From positions 124,001-188,000 of the forward strand of contig NZ_FRCX01000004.1 of NCBI RefSeq assembly GCF_900143065.1: DNA of 64,000 bases. Direction: 5' to 3'. A program made the translations under genes and the position numbers. This stretch comes from Duganella sacchari. GTDB lineage: Bacteria; Pseudomonadota; Gammaproteobacteria; Burkholderiales; Burkholderiaceae_D. The notes below the pieces were generated by a model. It saw nothing but the letters and a program-made list of their open reading frames with translations, was not told where the DNA came from and ran no database searches. Of the stretch, positions 54,385 to 61,221 are shown piece by piece (the first letter of the stretch is position 1; the number at the start of each line of letters is the position of its first letter).

Positions 54385-55077
54385 TTAATCCAGTTGTAGC
54401 GCCGGCCGGCGCGCATGCAACTGCCAGGAAGTGAGGGCGCCGTTCAATGGCAGCACAATGTGAATCACCATCAGCCACCACAAGCTGCCGCTGAGCGCAT
54501 AGGCTACGGCGAATGCCAGTGCCATGACGATGCTGAGTGCAAACTGTTTGGGATTCTTGTAGCCGTGGGCCGCGCCATAGGCAAGGCCGGACAGGGCGAC
54601 TGCGCCCCAGACGCCGATGTAGGGTTTCAGTGCCAGCAGCAGGAAGCCGCGGTACAGCAATTCCCAGCCGCCGCCGAGGGCGAAGGCCAGCAGTACACAC
54701 AGACGTAATTCTTCCGATGTGGTTGGCATGCCGGAGTCGCGCATGCGGTCCAGCATCTCCACGCGTTTTGCGTCTGTCATTTTGCTGGTGCTGCGGTAGG
54801 TGCTGGCAAGGAGTATCGCCATGCCGATGACGGCGGCGCCCAGGCACCACAGCGGCACGCCGGAGGCGGGGAGCGTCAGACCCAGGTCCACAGCGCTGTA
54901 ACCGTTCCACCAGCAGCACGCCAGCATCGCTACCAGCAATAGGCAGACGTCGCGGATGGTGGCGACATAACGCTGCGCGAGTGGACGCTTGGGTGCAGTA
55001 GAAGGGCGCACGCTGCGCCACAGGTGTCTCACCGGGAGGATGAAGACGAGATAGAACGCCAGCACCAGATCGATCAT
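54385..55077 (-). CDS. CPBP-family intramembrane protein with altered protease motif
   Basis: A 230-residue protein with about eight membrane helices. The CPBP (Rce1/Abi) motifs are recognisable but changed: motif 1 reads W138-E139-x3-R143 ('GGWELLYRGF') instead of EExxxR, motif 2 is 'AYGAAH' with H171, and motif 3 has H206 without the expected spacing to Asn (N212). Losing the first glutamate of motif 1 may mean reduced or lost protease activity. Family members process isoprenylated proteins or bacteriocin-related peptides. Gene neighbours give no clue. Confidence 0.8.
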   Translation of the reverse strand: MIDLVLAFYLVFILPVRHLWRSVRPSTAPKRPLAQRYVATIRDVCLLLVAMLACCWWNGYSAVDLGLTLPASGVPLWCLGAAVIGMAILLASTYRSTSKMTDAKRVEMLDRMRDSGMPTTSEELRLCVLLAFALGGGWELLYRGFLLLALKPYIGVWGAVALSGLAYGAAHGYKNPKQFALSIVMALAFAVAYALSGSLWWLMVIHIVLPLNGALTSWQLHARRPALQLD

Positions 55078-55165
55078 ATAAGCCCCGCCATGGAAAAATG
55101 ACGACCGATTATACGTTACGAAATAAGCAATCTGTCAACGCCGGCGTTCTGGCTGTGATCTGCCG

Positions 55166-55675
55166 CTAGTTAATGCTGCACGCGCCGTCCTCGCACCGCG
55201 CCTGCTGCGGTGCGGCTTCGGCCACCAGTTGCCCGATCAGTGCACCGACCCGCATGTCCTCGGCCTGGCCGAAATGGCTCAGGCGCAGGCGCCCCTGGCG
55301 ATCGATCAAGATCAGTGTCGGCGTACCGCGCAGCTGATATTGCGCCATCGTCAGCGGTACAGGGCTGTGTGGCGACGGCTGATCTATCGCGACCGGGAAG
55401 CCGATGCGGTATTCGTGCATGAAGGCTTCCAGTGCCGCGCGGTGCATGACGGCGTGATGCTCGAATACCGAATGCAATCCGAGCACCGCTACATCCTGTT
55501 CATCGAATGCGGCGCGGATGGCTTTGGCCTGCGGGATGCCATGCGAAACACAGCCAGGGCACAGCATCTGGAACGCGTAGATGACCACAACCTTGCCGCG
55601 CAACTGCGTCAGCGACAGCGGCTGTGCGGCGTTCAGCCAGGCGGCTACCTGGAGTTCGGGAGCGATAGCGTGCAT
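55166..55675 (-). CDS. TlpA/redoxin-like thiol protein
   Basis: A 169-residue thioredoxin-fold protein. The active site is C39-PG-C42 ('MLCPGCVSHG'), followed by the cis-Pro 'LRGTPTLILIDRQG'. Two more cysteines (C161, C166) close the C-terminus ('RCEDGACSIN'). There is no signal peptide, so it acts in the cytoplasm. It may reduce peroxides or disulphides. It follows the MarR-type regulator by 44 bases and its ribosome-binding site overlaps a copy of the palindrome found before that regulator, suggesting common control. Confidence 0.88.
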   Translation of the reverse strand: MHAIAPELQVAAWLNAAQPLSLTQLRGKVVVIYAFQMLCPGCVSHGIPQAKAIRAAFDEQDVAVLGLHSVFEHHAVMHRAALEAFMHEYRIGFPVAIDQPSPHSPVPLTMAQYQLRGTPTLILIDRQGRLRLSHFGQAEDMRVGALIGQLVAEAAPQQARCEDGACSIN

Positions 55676-55677
55676 GG

Positions 55678-55688
55678 TAGGACTCCTA
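55678..55688 (-). promoter_or_regulatory. Palindrome copy 1 (TAGGACTCCTA) before the redoxin gene
   Basis: TAGGACTCCTA is a perfect palindrome around one base, immediately upstream of the redoxin ATG and overlapping its ribosome-binding site. An almost identical copy lies in the promoter of the regulator gene (56408-56417). Repeated palindromes of this kind suggest operators for the linked MarR-type regulator; part of the match could reflect a simple ribosome-binding site. Confidence 0.4.
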
Positions 55689-55719
55689 ATTAAAATGATT
55701 AAAAAAACGAAGCAAAAAA

Positions 55720-56373
55720 CTACGCAAAAACTTTCCAGTTGCGTGCCTTGGCAAGTGGATCGGCTGGTTCATGTTCCTGGCAATCCATGCGCAGCAACGA
55801 CACCGACAGCGGCGCATTCACCAGATTGCAGTGGTGCGGCGCAGGCTTGCCCGGGTGGGCGTTCGGTTCAAAGAAGCGGCACGACAGACAGGCCCGCATC
55901 TCGGGAAAGCGCTCTGTCTTTTGCAACTGCGCGATCAGCTTGAACAAGCCGCCAAGCAGTTCCGTCTGCGTGGATGCAGGCAGGGCGTCTGCGGCTTCTT
56001 CGGCAAAGTGCAAGGCGCTGCCGATGCGGGCAGCCATGACCGCGCCCTCCGGCGTGAGGAAAAGTGCGGTGGCGCGGCCATCATCCTCGGCGCGCGCCTT
56101 GTACAGCAAACCCTTGGCGACCAGTGCCGATACCGAATCGCTGGCACTGGCGGCGCTGATCGACAACTGCGACGCGAGCCAGGACAGGCGCACACCCTGC
56201 TTGCGGCCCTGAAGCAGCTGCAGCATCTCGGCCTGGGTGGGATTCAGGTTTTCGGCCGTGGCGAATTCCCACATACCGGAGCGCATCACGCTGGCGATGC
56301 GTCCGATAGAGGTAACGATGCGCGCTGAAACATCAGGCGTATCCTGCCACGGCTTTTTCGGTTTGGTGTCCAT
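55720..56373 (-). CDS. MarR-type regulator with C-terminal four-cysteine motif
   Basis: About 217 residues: a winged helix-turn-helix (about 40-110, 'RLSWLASQLSISAASASDSVS') and a C-terminal tail with C162-xx-C165, C182 and C198. The pattern 'CLSCRFFEPNAH...HHC...DCQEH' could bind an Fe-S cluster or zinc and give redox sensing. I have a memory of similar MarR-with-Cys proteins beside redoxins in this family, but cannot check it. The ATG at 56373 lies 7 bases after a TATAAT -10 box, so the mRNA may be leaderless. It is cotranscribed with the redoxin downstream. Confidence 0.82.
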   Translation of the reverse strand: MDTKPKKPWQDTPDVSARIVTSIGRIASVMRSGMWEFATAENLNPTQAEMLQLLQGRKQGVRLSWLASQLSISAASASDSVSALVAKGLLYKARAEDDGRATALFLTPEGAVMAARIGSALHFAEEAADALPASTQTELLGGLFKLIAQLQKTERFPEMRACLSCRFFEPNAHPGKPAPHHCNLVNAPLSVSLLRMDCQEHEPADPLAKARNWKVFA

Positions 56374-56380
56374 GCGGCGG

Positions 56381-56417
56381 ATTATACACCGCAATTCTGA
56401 TTTACAAAGGAGTCCTA
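56381..56417 (-). promoter_or_regulatory. Promoter of the Cys-cluster MarR gene with overlapping palindrome
   Basis: On the minus strand a perfect -10 hexamer TATAAT (56386-56381) is preceded, after 16 bases, by TTTGTA (56408-56403) as a -35. Transcription should start at about the ATG at 56373, giving a leaderless mRNA. The palindrome AGGA-G-TCCT (56408-56416) touches the -35 and matches the copy before the redoxin gene at 10 of 11 positions, ideal for a repressor that blocks the promoter. Confidence 0.55.
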
Positions 56418-56424
56418 ATAAAGA

Positions 56425-58554
56425 TCAGAAGCTGGTTGAGATGCCGGCATACAGCGAGCGGCGTTCGCCATACTGTGGCGCACCGACGCCCACACCTGAA
56501 CCGTCACGCAGCAGGTAGGATTTGTCGAAGGCGTTGATGAGCGCCAGGCGGCCTTCCACCGTACCCACCGGCGTGGCCTTCCACGTATGCGTGAGCGCCA
56601 GGTTGACCGTGGTGTAATGCGGCAGGTGACCGGAGTTGGGGGCGCCGCCATCGGGCGTCAGGCGCAGGCCGCTGCCATACAGGAAGTCGCCGCTGACCTG
56701 CGAATCGCCCCAGTGATAGTGGGCGCCGCCGGAAACCGTGACCGTCTGGTCGTGGTCCACGTGAATATAGTGGTTGGCGATATACGCCAGTTCATCCGGT
56801 CCAAACAGCGACTGGCCGGAGATGATGTTGGTCGCCTCCGCCTTCTGGGTGGTCAGGTTGAGGAAGCTGCCCCAGTTCTTTTGGCTGTAGACGGCGGACA
56901 GTTCCAGGCCCTTGGCATAGCCGCGGTCATAGTTGAACGGCGACAGGATCAGTGCCTGTCCGAACTGGCCTTCATCCAGCATGTTGCGGATTTTCTTGTA
57001 GTAGGCATCGGCCGTCACGGTCAGCGATTCGCTGATCTGGTGGCTCAGGCCCACGTCGAAGTAGTGCGTACGTTCGGACTTCACATTGTCCGACACCGCT
57101 ACCGCCGGGGCGTTCGAGGTGCCGGCATATTTGTCGATGCTGGACTGCGCCGCCAGCTCCTGCGGCGGTGGCGTGAAGTAGCGCGAATAGCCTGCATGCA
57201 GTGCCGTGCCTTTGGCCAGCTGGTACGCCACGTTGATGCGCGGGCTCCATTGCTGTTCGTCGACGAAGGCCGACACCTTGTCGAAGCGTACGCCGTAGTT
57301 GACGGTCAGCGGCGCGCCGATATGCCATTCATCCTGCAGATAAACGCTGGACAGCCGGCCGGTCTTGCTGCCGTTGTCGACGATGATGCGGGCGAGACTG
57401 CTGGCCTGGGTGCCGTCGTCGTTCATGTCGAACACGCCCACGGTGTTGTCGCTGTGCGTGGTCTGGCGCGTATAGGCCAGGCCGCCGCGTATGGTATGCG
57501 TGTCATTCAGCTTGTAGCTGGCATCGAACTGCAGGCCGTTGGCGGAGTTGGAGCGCAGCGTATTGGAGGAGACGCCGTTGTACACCAGATCGCCGACAGG
57601 ATCGGGCGTGTAGTGCAGCTCCGAATACTGGTTAAAGGCCGATACCTGGTAGTTCAGTGCCCCCACGCTCTTTTGCAGCGACAGCGTGACAAAGCGGTTG
57701 GTCTCGCGCTGATGCTGGTCCAGCTGCGACGAGGCGGGCGGCGTGGCGCCAGACAGCGTAAAGCCTGGCGACTGCTCCGGGTTGTTGGGAATCTGGAAGC
57801 GGCCGTTATAGGTGCCGAACATCAGACCCAGGCGCGTGTCGTCGTCGAGGAAATAGGACAGGGCGCCGAAGGACTTGGTCTGTTTGGTGCGGTCATGCAG
57901 CGCATTGCGCGTCGGCAGCGGGTTTTCGATGCCCAGGTTATTCGACTCGTAGCTGCCGGACAGGTAGTAGTTGAATGCGCCCTGCGAGCCAAAGAACTCT
58001 GCGCTTGGTTCGACATGGTCATGGCTGCCGACCAGCACACCGATGCGGCCACCAGGCTGGGTCTTGCCTTCCTTGGTCTGGATGTCGATGATGCCCGCAG
58101 TGCGCAGGCCGAATTGCGCCGGCAGTGCGCCGGTCATGAAATCGGTCGACTCGACAAAGCGCGTATCGATGGACTGGCCAAAGCCGCTGATGGCCTCCGG
58201 CAGCTGCACGCCATTGACGCGGTACTGCACATTGCCATGGTCGTCGCGTACGTGGATGGAGCCGGAGCCTTTGGAGTCCTGGCTGATGCCTGGAAGGCGC
58301 AGCAGCACTTCATTGAATGGCGTGTTGTCGCCCTGGCCCAGCTGGTCAACCATGTGGCGGTCGATGCTATAAATGGTGGTGCCGACATTGGGTGACAGGT
58401 CGATGCGTGCGCTCTTCAGGTGGGCGGCGGTGACTTCCACTTGTGGAATTGGCGCCGCATCTGGTGCAGCAGTATCTTCCGCGTAAGCGTGATGTGCGTA
58501 AAAGGCGGCAGCGATCAGCAGTGGCAGGGTACGGAGTTGTGGCGTGTGTTGCAT
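56425..58554 (-). CDS. TonB-dependent receptor (with DUF2946-type partner)
   Basis: About 709 residues from the ATG at 58554 (AAGGAT upstream). It has a signal peptide ('PLLIAAAFYAHHAYA'), a plug domain ('FNEVLLRLPGISQDSKGSGSI', 'AGIIDIQTKEG') and a barrel ending '...YAGISTSF' with terminal Phe. The plug resembles receptors that carry metals or small peptides. A small protein with a DxCxxC motif (DUF2946-like) precedes it by 66 bases; that pairing often occurs with copper or other metal uptake receptors. Its own ligand is unknown. The MarR-type gene lies downstream. Confidence 0.9.
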   Translation of the reverse strand: MQHTPQLRTLPLLIAAAFYAHHAYAEDTAAPDAAPIPQVEVTAAHLKSARIDLSPNVGTTIYSIDRHMVDQLGQGDNTPFNEVLLRLPGISQDSKGSGSIHVRDDHGNVQYRVNGVQLPEAISGFGQSIDTRFVESTDFMTGALPAQFGLRTAGIIDIQTKEGKTQPGGRIGVLVGSHDHVEPSAEFFGSQGAFNYYLSGSYESNNLGIENPLPTRNALHDRTKQTKSFGALSYFLDDDTRLGLMFGTYNGRFQIPNNPEQSPGFTLSGATPPASSQLDQHQRETNRFVTLSLQKSVGALNYQVSAFNQYSELHYTPDPVGDLVYNGVSSNTLRSNSANGLQFDASYKLNDTHTIRGGLAYTRQTTHSDNTVGVFDMNDDGTQASSLARIIVDNGSKTGRLSSVYLQDEWHIGAPLTVNYGVRFDKVSAFVDEQQWSPRINVAYQLAKGTALHAGYSRYFTPPPQELAAQSSIDKYAGTSNAPAVAVSDNVKSERTHYFDVGLSHQISESLTVTADAYYKKIRNMLDEGQFGQALILSPFNYDRGYAKGLELSAVYSQKNWGSFLNLTTQKAEATNIISGQSLFGPDELAYIANHYIHVDHDQTVTVSGGAHYHWGDSQVSGDFLYGSGLRLTPDGGAPNSGHLPHYTTVNLALTHTWKATPVGTVEGRLALINAFDKSYLLRDGSGVGVGAPQYGERRSLYAGISTSF

Positions 58555-58620
58555 ATTAAATCCTTGAATGTACAGACGTGGCGCTGCGGCGGCCCGCAAA
58601 GGGCGTGCAACGGTTTAAAT

Positions 58621-58956
58621 TCAGATGGAAGTAACAGCAACGCCAGGCGGCGCGTGGGAAGGCGGGGTGAGATAGCTGGTCTGGGCGGCGCATACGGCTG
58701 CCGGCGTCGCCAGCACCGGAAGGCTGCTTTGCAGCGCGACTGGCGCGACATGCACGGTTGCCGGCGGAACGCCGCCAGTGGGCAGATGCACCACCGCGCA
58801 GGCGGCGCAATCGGGTTCGTGGTCAGTGTAGGCGTGGGTGTGCGAACCCGCGCCGAGCAGCTGCAACGCCAGGAACATCAGCACGAAGAACATCATGACG
58901 CGTTGATAACGCGTCTGGCGATGTTCGGTGCTCATGGTGATGGTCGGGGCGTACAT
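58621..58956 (-). CDS. DUF2946-like membrane-associated small protein
   Basis: A 111-residue protein with one N-terminal hydrophobic segment ('VMMFFVLMFLALQLLGAGSH') and the motif 'DCAACAVVH' (Cys-x2-Cys) typical of the DUF2946 family. Proteins of this kind are often linked to copper- or metal-related TonB receptors, and this gene precedes one. The start is uncertain: ATG at 58956 or 58935, neither with a strong ribosome-binding site. The HTHAYTDHEPDCAAC region is rich in potential metal ligands. Confidence 0.75.
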   Translation of the reverse strand: MYAPTITMSTEHRQTRYQRVMMFFVLMFLALQLLGAGSHTHAYTDHEPDCAACAVVHLPTGGVPPATVHVAPVALQSSLPVLATPAAVCAAQTSYLTPPSHAPPGVAVTSI

Positions 58957-58984
58957 ACCCGGATTTTACAACGGAATCCGCTAC

Positions 58985-59617
58985 TTAGTGCTGCTGATTG
59001 TGATAAGAGTCACCCACCAGTCCACGCCGCGTCGCCAGTACCACGGCGTGCGTACGTGCCGTGGCGCCAAGTTTGTCAAAAAGACCTTTTACGTGGGTCT
59101 TCACGGTGCCGACGCCGATGCCCAGTTCGCGCGCGATGGACTTGTTGCACTGGCCTTGCGCCAGCAGTTGCAGCACATCGGTTTCGCGGCTGGTCAGGCC
59201 GATGCGCGTGAAGCTGTCGGCCACACAGCGGCTCAGCTCCGGACTCAGGTAGCGCATGCCACGGCTCAGCGAACGCACCGCCACCAACAGCTGTCCGGCA
59301 TCGGCATTTTGCAGCAGGTAGCCATGTACGCCGGCCATCATGGCGGTGCGGACTTCCCACTCGCGCTCCAGCTGCGTGACGATCAGTACGCGCGGCTGGG
59401 CGTCGTGGTGCGGGGCGCTGGCGGCGCGGCGCATGTGTTCCAGGCCGCCGCGGTGATCGAGGATGATGACATCCGCGCGTTCGCCGGGGGCGGCGATCCG
59501 CAGGTCGTCGTGTGCGCCCAGCAGGGCGGCCAGGCCGGCGCTGATGATCGCATCTGCGTGCGCGACCTGCACATGCACTTTGTCGGCTTGCTGGACGATG
59601 GCGTTATCATCTCGCAT
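58985..59617 (-). CDS. LuxR-type regulator with degenerate receiver domain
   Basis: A 210-residue NarL/FixJ-type protein. The C-terminal LuxR HTH is intact ('LTSRETDVLQLLAQGQCNKSIA', 'TVKTHVKGLFDKLG' typical). The N-terminal receiver is degenerate: the usual DD acidic pair is reduced to 'AHAD', and the conserved Lys is Gln ('HGYLLQNAD'), though an Asp remains at the likely phospho-site in 'VIILDHRGG'. It may act without phosphorylation. AGGAGAG precedes the ATG. It follows a DoxX-like membrane protein by 21 bases. Confidence 0.88.
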   Translation of the reverse strand: MRDDNAIVQQADKVHVQVAHADAIISAGLAALLGAHDDLRIAAPGERADVIILDHRGGLEHMRRAASAPHHDAQPRVLIVTQLEREWEVRTAMMAGVHGYLLQNADAGQLLVAVRSLSRGMRYLSPELSRCVADSFTRIGLTSRETDVLQLLAQGQCNKSIARELGIGVGTVKTHVKGLFDKLGATARTHAVVLATRRGLVGDSYHNQQH

Positions 59618-59638
59618 ATCTCTCTCCTAAAATAAAAA

Positions 59639-60013
59639 CTAAAATCTGTCGCTGTCGGACGGCACCACCAGCCGGCGGCGGCCAAACAGGCGCGCATCCA
59701 CCGAGTAGGCGCCGGCCCCCATCAGCACCAGCGCAATCGCCGTCACGGTGGCGATCATCAGCATGGCCGTTTGCGGCCAGCCTGTGTAGCCCAGGCATAT
59801 CACCTGCCACGCAGCGCTGAGCAGGGCCGCGACTGGCGTCAGCAGTCCGGCCACCAGCGCCATCACCAGCAGTAGCTCCAGCATCGCAAGCCACCATGGC
59901 GTGACGTTGCAGCAGCCGCTCACCATCAGCAGCTGCAAGCTCACGGCCACCCTGAGCATCAACAGGCCGATACCCGCGCTACCGCGCGGAAAACTGGAGC
60001 TGAATCCCCGCAT
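59639..60013 (-). CDS. DoxX-like small membrane protein
   Basis: A 124-residue protein with about four membrane helices, ending in 'GAGAYSVDARLFGRRRL', the C-terminal signature of DoxX-family proteins. DoxX proteins are linked to thiosulphate oxidation or oxidative-stress complexes, but most are uncharacterised. It lies 21 bases before the LuxR-type regulator and divergent from another one, so both regulators could control it. The ribosome-binding site is weak. Confidence 0.82.
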   Translation of the reverse strand: MRGFSSSFPRGSAGIGLLMLRVAVSLQLLMVSGCCNVTPWWLAMLELLLVMALVAGLLTPVAALLSAAWQVICLGYTGWPQTAMLMIATVTAIALVLMGAGAYSVDARLFGRRRLVVPSDSDRF

Positions 60014-60184
60014 TTGGTCCGGCCCTCATGAATACGCTATGCCAGGTAGAAGAGTAAGCGTTCCCGCCTGTCTTGCCACGCCCCGATCCGGGAGGAGCGC
60101 TCTACCCATATGGAGGTATAGGCAAAGGCTTGCGCTTGTGTCATGCTGCGTGCCAGCTGTCAGAACTTTAATCACGAGATACGC

Positions 60185-60832
60185 ATGAACCCTAGGCCTA
60201 TCACCATCCTGAGCGTGGACGATCACCCGATGTTCCGCGAAGGTATCGCCAGCGTGATCGCTGACGAGGAGGATATGCAGGTAGTGGAAGAAGCCACCAA
60301 TGGCGCGCAGGCAGTCGAAGCCTATCGCCGCTTGCAGCCTGACGTCACGCTCATGGATATCCAGATGCCGGATATGAACGGCATCGACGCCACCCTCGCC
60401 ATCCGCAAGGAATTCCCCAACGCGCGCATTGTCGTGCTGACGACCTATGAAGGCGACGTGCTGGCCCAGCGCGCAATCGCCGCCGGCGCTGCCGGTTATC
60501 TGCTCAAGAGCATGCTGCGCAAGGAGCTGCTGGCCACCATTCGCTGCGTGCACCAGGGGCGCCGCAGCATTCCGGCGGCGGTGGCCACCGGTATCGCCGA
60601 ACACTGGCACGAGGGTGCGCTGAGCAAGCGCGAAGTGGAGGTGCTGCAGCTGGTCGCAGGAGGGCAGAGCAACAAGCGCATCGGCATGCATCTGGTGATC
60701 TCGGAGGAGACGGTCAAGGTGCACATGAAAAGCATCTTGGCCAAGCTCAATGCCAGCGACCGCACGCACGCCGTCACACTGGCGATTGAGCGCGGCATTC
60801 TCGACCTGCATTCCTGCGGCGTGATCCAGTAG
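60185..60832 (+). CDS. NarL/FixJ-family response regulator
   Basis: About 215 residues from the ATG at 60185. The receiver is intact: 'SVDDHPMFREGI' acidic pair, phospho-Asp in 'TLMDIQMPDMNG', Thr ('LTTYEGD') and Lys ('GYLLKSM'). The LuxR HTH follows ('LSKREVEVLQLVAGGQSNKRIG', 'ETVKVHMKSILAKLN'). It is a typical two-component output activator, but no partner kinase lies beside it. It is divergent from the DoxX-like gene and upstream of the XapX operon. Confidence 0.93.
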   Translation: MNPRPITILSVDDHPMFREGIASVIADEEDMQVVEEATNGAQAVEAYRRLQPDVTLMDIQMPDMNGIDATLAIRKEFPNARIVVLTTYEGDVLAQRAIAAGAAGYLLKSMLRKELLATIRCVHQGRRSIPAAVATGIAEHWHEGALSKREVEVLQLVAGGQSNKRIGMHLVISEETVKVHMKSILAKLNASDRTHAVTLAIERGILDLHSCGVIQ

Positions 60833-60957
60833 CCGGTCCATGCGCCGGCCGCCCCTGTCAAAAGAGGGAGCCCGGGGCGATCATTACCGGTGATGCCAGA
60901 AGCAGGCGTGCTCTCTACACTATGGGCACGATTTACTTACTGGAGTACCGTTAGATC

Positions 60958-61221
60958 ATGAAAATGTATATCGTATCCGTGGCTGTTGGCTTGCTGGTCG
61001 GCCTGATTTACGGCTTCCTGAATGTGCGCTCGCCCGCGCCGCCGGTGATTGCGCTGGTTGGCCTGCTTGGCATGCTGCTCGGCGAGCAGTTGCCGCCGCT
61101 GCTGCGCCAGCTGTGGCAACAGGAAGCCCCCAAAGTCTCGTGGATCGAAGACCACGTCAAACCGCATTGTTTCGGCCAGCTGCCGTCCGCGCAGAAGTCC
61201 GATGAAACCAGGAGCACCTGA
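60958..61221 (+). CDS. XapX-domain small membrane protein
   Basis: An 87-residue protein with two membrane segments ('YIVSVAVGLLVGLIYGFLNV' and 'PPVIALVGLLGMLLGEQLP'), the XapX/DUF1427 fold. The family is found beside amidohydrolases and hydrolases, with unknown function. Its TGA overlaps the ATG of the amidohydrolase (TGATG), and a GGAG lies about 12 bases before its own ATG. It opens the operon. Confidence 0.88.
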   Translation: MKMYIVSVAVGLLVGLIYGFLNVRSPAPPVIALVGLLGMLLGEQLPPLLRQLWQQEAPKVSWIEDHVKPHCFGQLPSAQKSDETRST

